A program made the position numbers and the translations under genes. From the NCBI RefSeq assembly GCF_900110455.1, contig NZ_FOIS01000002.1, positions 496,001 to 560,000 of the forward strand: a stretch of DNA of 64,000 bases, written 5' to 3'. The notes under the pieces are model-generated. The model saw only the letters and a program-made list of their open reading frames with translations. It ran no database searches and was not told where the DNA came from. Every line of letters starts with the position of its first letter. Position 1 is the first letter of the stretch. Of the stretch, positions 7,675 to 16,372 are shown piece after piece. Origin of the DNA: Natrinema salifodinae. GTDB lineage: Archaea > Halobacteriota > Halobacteria > Halobacteriales > Natrialbaceae.

Positions 7675-8822
7675 CCGCGGGCACGGAATCGGGAATGGAT
7701 CCCGACGACGAATCGCTGCTCGAAGCCCTGCTCGCCGGCGAGCACCGCGCGCTCGCCCGGACCATCTCGAAGATCGAGAACCGATCGCCTGGCTACCGGG
7801 ACCTGATCTCCGCGCTCTACGCGCACACGGGCCAGGCCGACGTGATCGGGATCACCGGCAGCCCCGGCGCGGGGAAGTCGACGCTGGTCGACAAGCTCGC
7901 GGAGGCCTACCGCGAGCGCGGCGAGACGGTCGGGATCATCGCGATCGACCCCTCTTCGCCCTTCACCGGTGGGGCCGTCCTGGGTGATCGCATCCGAATG
8001 GCCTCGACCGTCGGCGACATGGACGTCTTCGTCCGGTCGATGAGCGCCCGCGGCACCTTGGGCGGGCTCTCGACGGCCACCGCGGACGCCGTCAAGGCGA
8101 TGGACGCCTTCGGTAAGGACAAGATCATCATCGAGACCGTCGGCGCTGGGCAAAACGAGATCGACATCGTCCGGACCGCCGACACCGTCGCCGTGCTCGT
8201 GCCGCCTGGCTCGGGCGACGACGTCCAGACCCTCAAGGCGGGCATCCTCGAGATCGCCGACGTCTTCGTCGTCAACAAGGCCGACCGCGACGGTGCCGAC
8301 CGGACCGTCCGGGAACTCCGGGACATGATCTCCCTCGGCGAGGAAAACGGGGTCGGCGGCGGTGGCCACCACGGCGTCGACGCGATGGGCGACGTCGGCG
8401 GTCGCGATGGCGGTGGCGACACCTGGGGCGACGCGACCGAGGCGAGCGCTGACGACGAGGACGCGGCGGCCGAGGGCTGGACGCCGCCGATCGTCGAGAC
8501 GGTCGCCACGACGGGGACCGGCGTCGACGACTTCATGGACGAACTCGCGAACCACCGCGCGTACCTGGTCGACTCCGGCGCACGCGCTGAGAAGGCCCGC
8601 CAGCGCTCCGCCGAGGAGATCCGCACGCTGCTGCGGGAGGACGTCCACTCGCTGCTCGAGGACGAACTCGCGGCCGCCGGCGGCGTCGACGATCTCGCGG
8701 AGGCCGTCCGCACCGGCGAGACCGACCCGTACACCATCGCCGACGAGGTGCTCGAACCGGTCGCGGCCTGCATCGAGCACCTGGAGACCGACGCAGACGA
8801 CCGATCGGACGACGAACCGTAG
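7671..8822 (+). CDS. meaB: MeaB/ArgK-type G3E GTPase, chaperone of methylmalonyl-CoA mutase
   Basis: A 383-residue GTPase. The Walker A motif GSPGAGKST is at about residues 63-71. DPSSPFTGGAVLGDRIRM, the conserved ETVGAGQNEID and the base-specificity motif NKAD (202-205) follow in the order expected for MeaB. This protein loads and protects cobalamin on methylmalonyl-CoA mutase, in line with its overlap with the B12 subunit gene. Unusually, residues about 222-267 form a Gly/His/Asp-rich insert (GVGGGGHHG and following) between the G domain and the conserved GWTPPIVETVATTG, making it longer than the roughly 330 residues usual for the family. ATG 7671 lies inside the preceding stop. Confidence 0.92.
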   Translation: MTAGTESGMDPDDESLLEALLAGEHRALARTISKIENRSPGYRDLISALYAHTGQADVIGITGSPGAGKSTLVDKLAEAYRERGETVGIIAIDPSSPFTGGAVLGDRIRMASTVGDMDVFVRSMSARGTLGGLSTATADAVKAMDAFGKDKIIIETVGAGQNEIDIVRTADTVAVLVPPGSGDDVQTLKAGILEIADVFVVNKADRDGADRTVRELRDMISLGEENGVGGGGHHGVDAMGDVGGRDGGGDTWGDATEASADDEDAAAEGWTPPIVETVATTGTGVDDFMDELANHRAYLVDSGARAEKARQRSAEEIRTLLREDVHSLLEDELAAAGGVDDLAEAVRTGETDPYTIADEVLEPVAACIEHLETDADDRSDDEP

Positions 8823-8876
8823 CAGGTTCTGAATTCCGACCTGAGGTCTAAGGTCGTTGCCGTCCTATGCGGTCCT

Positions 8877-9821
8877 ATGAAGGCCCGAACAGTCCTCGGC
8901 GCGGCCCTCGGTACCGTCGGCGGGGCCGTCGTCGGCAACCGACTCCTGAAACGGCGCGCAGGCGACCTCGAGAACCCGCTCCCCGGAATCGAACGGACGT
9001 ACCGCTGGCGGGGGATCGAGACGACCTACACCGTCGCCGGCGATCCGAACGACCCGGACATGCTGCTTCTCCACGGGATCTACGCGGGTGCGAGCAGCCA
9101 CGAGTTCGAACCGATCGTCGAAGAGCTTTCCGAGGACTACCACGTCTACGCGGTCGATCTCCCCGGGTTCGGCCGCTCGGAGCGACCGCCGCTGGTCTAC
9201 TCCGGAACCCTCTACGGCGAGTTCGTCCGCGATTTCGCCGACGAGATCACCGACGAGCCGATCGTCGTCGCCTCCTCGCTGACCGGCACGTTCGCCGTCG
9301 ACGCCGCCGACGAGACCGACCTCGAGCGGCTCGTCCTCATCTGTCCGACCGCCGAGACCGGCGACGAACGGCCGTGGCTCCGCACGCTCATGCGGACGCC
9401 GATCGTCGGCACGACGCTGTACAACCTGCTCGCGAGCAAGCTCTCGATCCGGTACTTCTACGACCGCGACGGCTACTACGACGCCGACCGGATCAGCGCC
9501 GAGGAGGTCGACTACGCCTGGAACAGCGCCCACCAGCCTGGCGCGCGCTACGCGACCGCCTCCTTCGCCGCGGGCACGCTCGATCCCGACTTCGACCTGG
9601 CGACGGAACTGGCCGCCCTCGAAGCGCCGACCACGCTGATCTGGGGGCGGGACGCCGACCTCGTCCCGCTGCGCGAGGGCCGGGACCTGGCCGAGGCGGC
9701 CGATCTGGACCTGGTCGTCATCGACTACGCGACGCAGTTGCCCCACGCCGAACACCCCGACAAGTTCGTCGAGTACCTGAGCGCTGAACTGCCCCGGGCC
9801 GATCTCGAGGGCGGCAACTGA
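8877..9821 (+). CDS. Alpha/beta-hydrolase fold protein with atypical nucleophile elbow
   Basis: A 314-residue protein. A hydrophobic N-terminal stretch (about residues 5-20) may anchor or export it. The oxyanion-strand motif LLLHGIYAG, AVDLPGFGRS and the C-terminal His motif LPHAEHPDKF are typical. The nucleophile elbow reads ASSLT (S134 as candidate) instead of GxSxG, so both flanking glycines are replaced. The acid is probably D in WGRDADLVP. It may still be a serine hydrolase with an altered elbow, or have lost activity. It lies 54 bases after meaB on the same strand but shows no clear pathway link. Confidence 0.82.
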   Translation: MKARTVLGAALGTVGGAVVGNRLLKRRAGDLENPLPGIERTYRWRGIETTYTVAGDPNDPDMLLLHGIYAGASSHEFEPIVEELSEDYHVYAVDLPGFGRSERPPLVYSGTLYGEFVRDFADEITDEPIVVASSLTGTFAVDAADETDLERLVLICPTAETGDERPWLRTLMRTPIVGTTLYNLLASKLSIRYFYDRDGYYDADRISAEEVDYAWNSAHQPGARYATASFAAGTLDPDFDLATELAALEAPTTLIWGRDADLVPLREGRDLAEAADLDLVVIDYATQLPHAEHPDKFVEYLSAELPRADLEGGN

Positions 9822-10040
9822 CCGGGCCGAGCCGCGATCGAGCGCGAAAACGAGAGCGGGGCGCGTCGACCCGAGTCGTGACGTGACGAATCGACGACGC
9901 TGTCGAATAGGGTCGCCTGGTCGTCGCGGTTGGTACCGTATCGCTGGCGCTGGGGCCGGATTCGGATCGGATCCGGCCGGGACCGAACCGGGATCGACGC
10001 CGATTTTTCGGAGTTCGTTCGGTTCAGGGCCGAGGAGTGC

Positions 10041-10433
10041 CTATACCGGTCGGAACCCGATCACGCGTTCGTCCGTCGTCTCCGAGACCGCGATCTCGGG
10101 TTCGACGGTGAGGCCGGTCTCGACCGCGTCGGGATCGACGCCGACGATCTGGCCGGTGACGCGGACGGGGCCAAAGTCGACGATCGCCGTCGCGTACGGG
10201 GCGTCCTCCTCGAAGGCCGGCGTCGGGACGTGCGTGATGGTGAACGTCCGGACCTCGCCGGTGTCGGGAAGGGCGATTTCGTCGAGTTCGGTCGAGCCGC
10301 AGTCGGGACAGACCCGCCGCGGCGGCAGGGAGCCGTGCTCGTTCGGACACTCGAGGTAGTAGGCGTCGCCGTCCTCGGCGGCGTCGAGCCACTCGTCGAA
10401 GCCGGCGTCGGTGACGGGCTGGTCGTCGCTCAT
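10041..10433 (-). CDS. DUF35-type Zn-ribbon/OB-fold acyl-CoA-binding protein
   Basis: A 130-residue protein. An N-terminal helix (FDEWLDAAEDGDAYY) leads to a zinc ribbon with C..CPDCG, then a C-terminal OB-fold with VRTFTITHVPTPAFEEDAPY and IVDFGPVRVTGQIVG. DUF35 proteins pair with thiolases or HMG-CoA synthase in archaea and bind or channel acyl-CoA. Here it overlaps the upstream thiolase gene by four bases (10430-10433), so the pair likely forms one complex. It starts at ATG 10433. Confidence 0.9.
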   Translation of the reverse strand: MSDDQPVTDAGFDEWLDAAEDGDAYYLECPNEHGSLPPRRVCPDCGSTELDEIALPDTGEVRTFTITHVPTPAFEEDAPYATAIVDFGPVRVTGQIVGVDPDAVETGLTVEPEIAVSETTDERVIGFRPV

Positions 10434-11599
10434 TCTTCCGTCACCTCCAGGACGTGAACGGTCGCGCTCGCGACGGTGCCGCCCGCGTTGTGGGCGACGC
10501 CGGTCGTCGCGCCGTCGACGTGCTCGCTGTTGGGATGATCGCCAGCTAATAGATCGGTGACCTCTGCGATCTGGGACGCGCCGGTCGCGCCGACGGGATG
10601 CCCCTTCGCCTTCAGACCGCCCGAGAGGTTGATCGGCGTGTCGCCGTCGGCGGTCGTCCGCCCGTCGCGGGCCGCCGAAATGCCCTCGCCGATCGGCTCG
10701 ATGTCCAGGGCCTCGATCGCGAGCACTTCGGCGATCGTGAAGCAGTCGTGGACCTCCGCGAGGTCGACGTCGCCGGCGTCGACGCCCGCGTCGGCGTAGG
10801 CCTCCGCGCCGGCTTCGCGGGCGGCGGGGGAGCGCGCCAGGTGCTCGCGGTCGTGCAGCGCCATCCGGTCGCCGCCCTGGCCGGTGCCGGTGATCGCGAC
10901 CGGCGCGTCGAGGTCGTTCGCCTCGGCGTACGCCTCGCTGGTGAGCACGAGCGCGGCCGCGCCGTCGGAGAGGGGACAGGCGTCGTAGAGCCCGAGCGGT
11001 TCCGAGACCGGCGGGGCCTCGAGGACATCGGCGACGTCGATCGCGCTCTGGTACTGGGCCTTCTCGTTGGTCAGCGCGTTCTCGTGGTTCTTGACGGCGA
11101 TGTGGGCCAGGTCCTCGCGCTCGCCGTCGAACCGGTCGAAGTAGGCGCGGGCCATCAGGGCGTACGCGCCGGGGAAGGTGACGCCGGCCCGCACCTCCCA
11201 GAGGTCGTCGGCGGCGATCGCGAGCGCCTCGGTCGCGCCTGCGGTACCGAGGTTGGTCATCCGCTCGGCGCCGCCGACGAGGACGACGTCGTTCTCGCCG
11301 TTGCGGATCCGCGTGACCGCCTCGCGGACCGCGGTGCCACTCGAGGCGCACGCGGACTCGAAGCGGGTCGCGGGGGCCTGCACGCCCGCAGCTTCGGCCA
11401 TCAGCGGCCCCTGGTGGCCCTGGTGTTCGGAGAGTTCACCCATGAAGTTGCCGTAGAGGACGGCCTCGACGTCGTCGCGGGGAACGCCGCCGTCCTCGAA
11501 GGCCGCGATGCTCGCCTCGGCGAACAGATCCCGGCCGGTCCGCTCGGGACTGTTCCCGAACGGGGTCAACCCTGTGCCTGTGACACGTACGTCACTCAT
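10430..11599 (-). CDS. SCP2/SCPx-type thiolase (acetyl-CoA C-acyltransferase family)
   Basis: A 389-residue thiolase. The nucleophile is C84 in ESACASSG, the second active-site segment is EVHDCFTIAE, and the C-terminal His lies in GHPVGATGASQ, the pattern of SCPx-like archaeal thiolases. It should cleave or condense 3-oxoacyl-CoA, in beta-oxidation or a related acyl-CoA path. The ATG at 11599 (MSDVRVTG) is preferred over an in-frame GTG two codons earlier. It is followed with a four-base overlap by its DUF35 partner. Confidence 0.9.
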   Translation of the reverse strand: MSDVRVTGTGLTPFGNSPERTGRDLFAEASIAAFEDGGVPRDDVEAVLYGNFMGELSEHQGHQGPLMAEAAGVQAPATRFESACASSGTAVREAVTRIRNGENDVVLVGGAERMTNLGTAGATEALAIAADDLWEVRAGVTFPGAYALMARAYFDRFDGEREDLAHIAVKNHENALTNEKAQYQSAIDVADVLEAPPVSEPLGLYDACPLSDGAAALVLTSEAYAEANDLDAPVAITGTGQGGDRMALHDREHLARSPAAREAGAEAYADAGVDAGDVDLAEVHDCFTIAEVLAIEALDIEPIGEGISAARDGRTTADGDTPINLSGGLKAKGHPVGATGASQIAEVTDLLAGDHPNSEHVDGATTGVAHNAGGTVASATVHVLEVTEE

Positions 11600-11733
11600 G
11601 TGCACGGGTATACTGGGCCGATCCGTTAATACTCCCCGGTTGCGACCTTGACGGTCCGCACATCGGAACGATCACGCGAAGAGACTGGTCAGTTCGACAC
11701 AATTCGTAGCGATGCGGTAGAAATTTCACGGTG

Positions 11734-11739
11734 TTTATA
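11734..11739 (+). promoter_or_regulatory. TATA-like box of the M42 peptidase gene
   Basis: TTTATA lies 25 bases before the ATG at 11764. This is the spacing expected for a leaderless haloarchaeal mRNA and supports that ATG over the GTG at 11731, which the box overlaps. Confidence 0.5.
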
Positions 11740-11763
11740 ACGAATCGGGAGTCACGTGTGGGT

Positions 11764-12843
11764 ATGTCATCCGCATCCTTCGATCTGGACCTCCTGACGG
11801 AACTGACGGAGACGAGCGGGGTCCCCGGCTACGAGGATCGCGTCCGCGATATCGTCGTCCGAGAACTCGAGGACAGCGTCGACCGCGTCCGCACCGACGC
11901 GATGGGCAACGTCGTGGGGACGCTCGAGGGCGATGGCGACTATTCGGTCGCCGTGGCGGCCCACATGGACGAGATCGGCTTCATGGTGCGCCACGTCCGC
12001 GGCGACGAGGACGGCTTCGGCTTCGTCGAACTCGACGCCCTCGGCGGCTGGGACGCCCGCGTGCTCAAGGCCCAGCGCGTGACGATCCACGCCGCAGACG
12101 AGGACATCCCCGCCGTCATCGGGTCGCCGCCGCCCCACACCTTAGACGACGAGCAGCGGGAGAAGACGCCCGAGGTCGAGGACGCCATCGTCGACCCCGG
12201 CCTCCCCTACGAGGAACTTGAAGAGCGCGTCTCGACCGGCGATCTGGTCACGATGGACCAGACGACCGAGCGCGTCGGCGAGACGATCACCGGGAAGGCC
12301 CTGGACGATCGGGTCTGCCTGTTCGCGATGCTCGAAGCGGCTCGCCGGCTGTCCGAGTCCGACGACGACCCCGCGGAGACGATCCACTTCTGTGCGACCG
12401 TCCAGGAGGAGGTCGGACTGCGGGGCGCACACGCCTTGGGCGTCGACGTCGATCCGGACCTGGCGCTGGCACTGGACGTCACCGTCGCCAACGACGTGCC
12501 CGGCTTCGAAGACGGCGAGCACGTCACCGAACTGGGTGAAGGAACCGCGATCAAGCTCAAGGACTCGAGCGTCATCACGAACCCGAAACTCCACGGGCGG
12601 CTCCAGTCGATCGCCGAGGACGAGGGCATCGATCACCAGCTCGAGATTCTGCCGGCGGGCGGTACCGATACCGCCGGCTTCCAGCACTCGGCCGGCGCGA
12701 AGCCCGTCGGCGCGATCTCGGTCCCGACGCGGTACCTCCACACCGTCACCGAGGCGGCCCACGTCGACGACGTCGCGGCGACGATCGACCTGCTCGCGGC
12801 GTTCCTGGCCAGCGAGGACGGCGAGCACGATTACACGCTGTAA
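11764..12843 (+). CDS. M42 family metallopeptidase (tetrahedral aminopeptidase/endoglucanase type)
   Basis: A 359-residue enzyme. Metal-binding motifs appear in order: AAHMDEIGF (His, Asp), GKALDDR, QEEVGLRGA (the catalytic and metal Glu pair), LALDVTVANDVP and the C-terminal RYLHTVTEAAH. M42 peptidases form large tetrahedral shells that trim peptides from the N-terminus after proteasomal degradation. Length and motif spacing are normal. A TATA-like box 25 bases upstream supports ATG 11764 and a leaderless transcript. Confidence 0.92.
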   Translation: MSSASFDLDLLTELTETSGVPGYEDRVRDIVVRELEDSVDRVRTDAMGNVVGTLEGDGDYSVAVAAHMDEIGFMVRHVRGDEDGFGFVELDALGGWDARVLKAQRVTIHAADEDIPAVIGSPPPHTLDDEQREKTPEVEDAIVDPGLPYEELEERVSTGDLVTMDQTTERVGETITGKALDDRVCLFAMLEAARRLSESDDDPAETIHFCATVQEEVGLRGAHALGVDVDPDLALALDVTVANDVPGFEDGEHVTELGEGTAIKLKDSSVITNPKLHGRLQSIAEDEGIDHQLEILPAGGTDTAGFQHSAGAKPVGAISVPTRYLHTVTEAAHVDDVAATIDLLAAFLASEDGEHDYTL

Positions 12844-12920
12844 CCGGCGCGGCTCGTCGCTCGTCGGCACCCGTCATCGATCGGAGGGACCGAGACAGTC
12901 GCGCGTACGCGTCCCTGGAC

Positions 12921-14090
12921 TCAAGGCGTCAATATCGTCTTAATACATCCGTCGTCCTTCTCGTTGAACGTCTCGTACATCTCCGGTCCCTTCTCCAGCG
13001 GCTCCTGGTGCGTGACGACGAACGAGGGGTCGATCTCACCCTCCTCGATGGTCTCTAGGAGCGGATCGAGGTAGCGCTGGACGTGCGTCTGTCCCGTCTT
13101 GACCGTGATCGCCTTGTTCATCAGCGGTCCGAGCGGGACGTTGTCCCCGCGTCCGAGGTAGACCCCGGGCACCGAGAGCGTCCCGCCCTTCCGGCAGGAC
13201 TTGATCGCCTGGCGAAGCACGTGCGGCCGGTCCTCCTGGAGATGGGCCCGCTGTTTCGCCTGATCGGCGGCGCCGACGACGCCCGTGCCGTGAGCCTCCG
13301 TGCCGACCGCGTCGATACAGCGGTCCGGCCCGCGGTCGCCGGTCAATTCCATCAGCCGCTCGTAGACGTCTTCGCTCTCGAAGTCGATGGTCTCGGCGTC
13401 GCCGTGCTCGCGGGCCATCTCGAGGCGCTCGGAGATGCGATCGATGGCGATCACGCGGTCGGCGCCGAGCAGCCGCGCGCTCTGGATGGCGAATTGACCG
13501 ACCGGCCCGCAGCCCCAGACCGCGACCGTATCCTCGTCCTCGATCTCGGCGTTTTCGGCGGCCATGTAGCCCGTCGGAAAGATGTCCGAGAGGAAGAGTA
13601 CCTGCTCGTCCGGCAGGTCGGACTCGATTACGATCGGGCCGACGTCGGCGTAGGGGACCCGCAGGTACTCCGCCTGGCCGCCGGCGTAGCCGCCCAGCAT
13701 GTGCGAGAAGCCAAGCAGGCCGGCCGGTGAGTGACCCATGATCTTGCGGGCCATCTCGGCGTTCGGATTCGAGTTGTCACAGAGGGAGTACAGCTCGTTC
13801 TCGCAGAACCAACAGGAGCCACAGCTGACCGTAAAGGGGACGACGACCCGGTCGCCGACCTCGAGGGTCTCGACCGCCTCGCCGACCTCGACGACTTCGC
13901 CCATCGGCTCGTGGCCCAGGACGTCGCCCTCCCGCATGCCGGGCATGTAGCCGTTGTAGAGGTGCAGATCGGACCCGCAGATGGCGGTGGCCGTGATTTC
14001 GATGATCGCGTCGGTCGGGTTAACGATCTCGGGCTCGGGAACGTCGCTGACGCGGACGTCCTGCTCGCCGTGCCAGGTGAGGGCCCTCAT
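12921..14090 (-). CDS. Zinc-dependent alcohol dehydrogenase (glutathione-independent formaldehyde dehydrogenase-like)
   Basis: A 389-residue medium-chain dehydrogenase. The catalytic zinc site is C38 in [12 protein letters not shown] with GHEPMGEV. The structural zinc site shows four Cys in [18 protein letters not shown] long loop follows (about residues 105-140, containing [17 protein letters not shown]), as in formaldehyde dehydrogenase-like members. The Rossmann motif is [10 protein letters not shown]. It oxidises alcohols or aldehydes with NAD(P); the true substrate is not readable. It starts at ATG 14090. Confidence 0.9.
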   Translation of the reverse strand: MRALTWHGEQDVRVSDVPEPEIVNPTDAIIEITATAICGSDLHLYNGYMPGMREGDVLGHEPMGEVVEVGEAVETLEVGDRVVVPFTVSCGSCWFCENELYSLCDNSNPNAEMARKIMGHSPAGLLGFSHMLGGYAGGQAEYLRVPYADVGPIVIESDLPDEQVLFLSDIFPTGYMAAENAEIEDEDTVAVWGCGPVGQFAIQSARLLGADRVIAIDRISERLEMAREHGDAETIDFESEDVYERLMELTGDRGPDRCIDAVGTEAHGTGVVGAADQAKQRAHLQEDRPHVLRQAIKSCRKGGTLSVPGVYLGRGDNVPLGPLMNKAITVKTGQTHVQRYLDPLLETIEEGEIDPSFVVTHQEPLEKGPEMYETFNEKDDGCIKTILTP

Positions 14091-14422
14091 CGGTCGACCC
14101 CGTCCCCGTTCCCGTCACCGGTTCCGTCGCGCTCGGTTCGCTTCGGTTCGATTCGCTCGCCAACGCTGGTGCCGTCCATTGTGCAGCCCTCGTAGGCATC
14201 ACACGCCCAAAATCCAACTAAAGCTGGGCCCTGCTTTTGCAGCAGTCGTTTGCAGTGACGTGGCGGGTCCGAGAACCCGCCGCGCTTCGCTCCGACGACC
14301 GCACTCGCGGGATACTGCGGTCTCTGCGGCCGTCCGCGCCCTCTTGATCTCGAGAGCCGATCGACCGGTTCGCCGAAGAGACTTTGACGAGCGACTATCA
14401 TTCCTCTCGTATCCGAGTAGAC
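14091..14422. other. Intergenic region between divergent dehydrogenase and regulator genes
   Basis: A 332-base gap. A 30-codon minus-strand frame (14087-14179, starting MDGTSVGERI) overlaps the dehydrogenase start by four bases but has low-complexity content and may be chance. A GC hairpin, GGCGGGT (14262-14268) with ACCCGCC (14275-14281), has a six-base loop. The sequence TTTAGTTGGATTTT on the minus strand near 14200-14215 may be part of the dehydrogenase promoter. Nothing else is evident. Confidence 0.4.
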
Positions 14423-14668
14423 ATGGACGCTTTCGAGGATTGGGAACCGGATCAGATCTCTCCGCTCGCCTGGCGACTCCTGCGGGTCGCGGCCGGATAC
14501 GAGCAACGGGCGGTCGAACGGGAAGTCGACGACCTCATGCAGGCGCACGTCTCGATGCTCGAAAGCGGCAGTCGGTCCCTCTCCCCGTCGCGGCGCCGGG
14601 TCCTCTTGGCCCTCTACGAGGCGGAGCTCACCGACGCTCAGATGCGGGCCATCGTCGATCACTTCTAG
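14423..14668 (+). CDS. Small XRE-like helix-turn-helix protein
   Basis: An 81-residue protein from ATG 14423 (MDAFEDWEPDQISPLAWRLL). An in-frame TTG at 14384 would add 13 residues but is a poorer start. Residues about 15-70 look like an XRE/Cro helix-turn-helix: LLRVAAGYEQRAVEREVDD, then the recognition-helix pattern QAHVSMLESGSRSLSPSRR, then a helix LLALYEAELT. It is probably a DNA-binding regulator. The SLC13 transporter gene starts 66 bases downstream on the same strand, with a palindrome at its start codon, so it is the obvious candidate target. Confidence 0.65.
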   Translation: MDAFEDWEPDQISPLAWRLLRVAAGYEQRAVEREVDDLMQAHVSMLESGSRSLSPSRRRVLLALYEAELTDAQMRAIVDHF

Positions 14669-14728
14669 CGTCCACCGCGGATGTGAGGACATAGCAAGAA
14701 TTAAAAACAATAATGAGTATTATCGCCT

Positions 14729-14741
14729 GTATCAATGATAC
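14729..14741. promoter_or_regulatory. Palindrome GTATC-AAT-GATAC across the transporter start codon
   Basis: The five-base arms flank AAT, and the ATG at 14735 lies inside the palindrome. An AT-rich stretch (TTAAAA at 14701) lies at the right distance to be the TATA box of a leaderless transcript. A protein bound here would block initiation. Confidence 0.4.
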
Positions 14742-16360
14742 ATGCCAACCTGAGTGAGTGTCACAAGCGATTGCTGCAGTTTTGCATCGCGGTTATTGGG
14801 ACGGTAGCGATCGCGGCCGCCCCGACGCCGTCGGGGCTTGAGATCTCAGGTCAGTACGCGATCGCGACGATGTTCTTCGCGGGCGTCCTCTGGGTCACCG
14901 GCGCGTTCCCGCTCGCGGTCACCGCGTTGACGATCCCGGTCTTGCTGACCGGCACGGGCATCTACGACGACATGGACACCGCGCTCGCGGGCTTCGCCGA
15001 TCACCTCATCTTCCTGTTTCTGGCCGGATTCATGCTCGCGAACGCGATCCAGAAGTACAACATCGACCGCCGGATCGCGCTGTACTCGATGGTCAAGATG
15101 GGGAGTTCTCCCCGTCGACTCATCCTCGCCGTGATGCTCGTGACCGCCGGCCTCTCGATGTGGGTCTCGAACACCGCGACGACCGCGATGATGACGCCCA
15201 TCGCCGTCGGCGTCCTCACGCAGGTTCTCAGCCGCGACGAGCTGGCGTCGGCCGACCAGGCGGCCGAGACTACCGACGCGGCCGGGACCGCGGCGGCGTC
15301 CGACGGCGGGACCGCCGAGGTCGCGCCCGAGTTTACGAACCTCCAGATCGGGATGCTCCTCGGGACCGCCTACGCCGCGAGCATCGGGGGTGTCGGAACG
15401 ATCATCGGAACGCCGCCGAACGCGATCCTCGTCGGCCAACTCAACGCCGTTCTGGACTACGAGATCGGGTTCGCGGACTGGCTGCTCATCGGATTCCCGG
15501 TCGTCGTCGTGACGCTCCCGCTCGTCTGGGTCCTCCTCACGTACGTCCTCTACCCGCCCGAGATCACCGGCGTCGACGACGCTCGCGCGGCCGCTCGGGA
15601 GCAACTCGCGGAGGAGGGCGCGCTCAGTCCGCGCGGTAAGCGGGTCGCGATGATCTTCGCCGCGACGGCCGGCCTCTGGGTCCTCGGCGGCCTCGGAGAG
15701 TTCTTCGACCCGTACCTCCCGAGCGTCTGGATGACGACGCTCTTCGGCGGTGACGGGGCGACCGTTTTCGGCGTCGCCGGTCATCAGGGACTTCTCTACT
15801 ACGTGATGGTCGGCGTCGCCGCGGTGCCCGCGCTCGTGCTCGCGGACACGATGGAGTGGGACGAACTCGTCGACATCGACTGGGGAACGCTGCTGCTGTT
15901 CGGCGGCGGCATCTCACTGGCCAACGCCCTCGCCGACACGGGCGCGACCGAGTGGATCGCGGAAACCGTCTTCAGCGGACTCGTCGGCGCACCGATCCTG
16001 CTCGTCATCGCCGCGGTCGTGTTGCTCGTCGTCTTCCTAACCGAGATGACCTCCAACGCCGCGACGACCAGTATCATCGTCCCCATCCTGATCAGCCTCG
16101 GAAGCGTCTTCTCCGCGACGCTCGGCCTCTCCGACTTCTCGACGGCGCTGTTCCTCGCAGTCGCCGGGACCATCGCCGCGAGCTTCGCGTTCGCGCTCCC
16201 GGTCGCGACCCCGCCGAACGCCATCGTGTTCGGCAGCGGCTACGTCGAGCAGCGCCACATGCTCCGGACGGGACTCATCCTGAACGCCATCATGACGGCC
16301 GTCCTGACGGGCCTCATCTGGCTGCTCTTCACCTTCGTCTGGCCCCACCTCCTGTGGTAA
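14735..16360 (+). CDS. SLC13/DASS family sodium-coupled anion (dicarboxylate) symporter
   Basis: A 541-residue membrane protein with roughly 11-12 hydrophobic helices. The two SNT-type sodium and substrate signatures are MWVSNTATTAMM (first half) and EMTSNAATTSIIVPI (second half), each followed by a PP-containing loop (GTPPNAILVG and ATPPNAIVFGSG). Family members import succinate, malate, citrate or sulfate with sodium. The loop at about residues 165-205 is Ala/Thr/Asp-rich and variable. It starts at ATG 14735 and follows a small HTH gene. Confidence 0.9.
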   Translation: MIHANLSECHKRLLQFCIAVIGTVAIAAAPTPSGLEISGQYAIATMFFAGVLWVTGAFPLAVTALTIPVLLTGTGIYDDMDTALAGFADHLIFLFLAGFMLANAIQKYNIDRRIALYSMVKMGSSPRRLILAVMLVTAGLSMWVSNTATTAMMTPIAVGVLTQVLSRDELASADQAAETTDAAGTAAASDGGTAEVAPEFTNLQIGMLLGTAYAASIGGVGTIIGTPPNAILVGQLNAVLDYEIGFADWLLIGFPVVVVTLPLVWVLLTYVLYPPEITGVDDARAAAREQLAEEGALSPRGKRVAMIFAATAGLWVLGGLGEFFDPYLPSVWMTTLFGGDGATVFGVAGHQGLLYYVMVGVAAVPALVLADTMEWDELVDIDWGTLLLFGGGISLANALADTGATEWIAETVFSGLVGAPILLVIAAVVLLVVFLTEMTSNAATTSIIVPILISLGSVFSATLGLSDFSTALFLAVAGTIAASFAFALPVATPPNAIVFGSGYVEQRHMLRTGLILNAIMTAVLTGLIWLLFTFVWPHLLW

Positions 16361-16372
16361 CGGGAGGCCCCG

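Noticed and set aside
7428-8780. A 450-codon minus-strand frame opposite meaB
   Set aside because: meaB has intact GTPase motifs on the plus strand; the antisense product is low-complexity.
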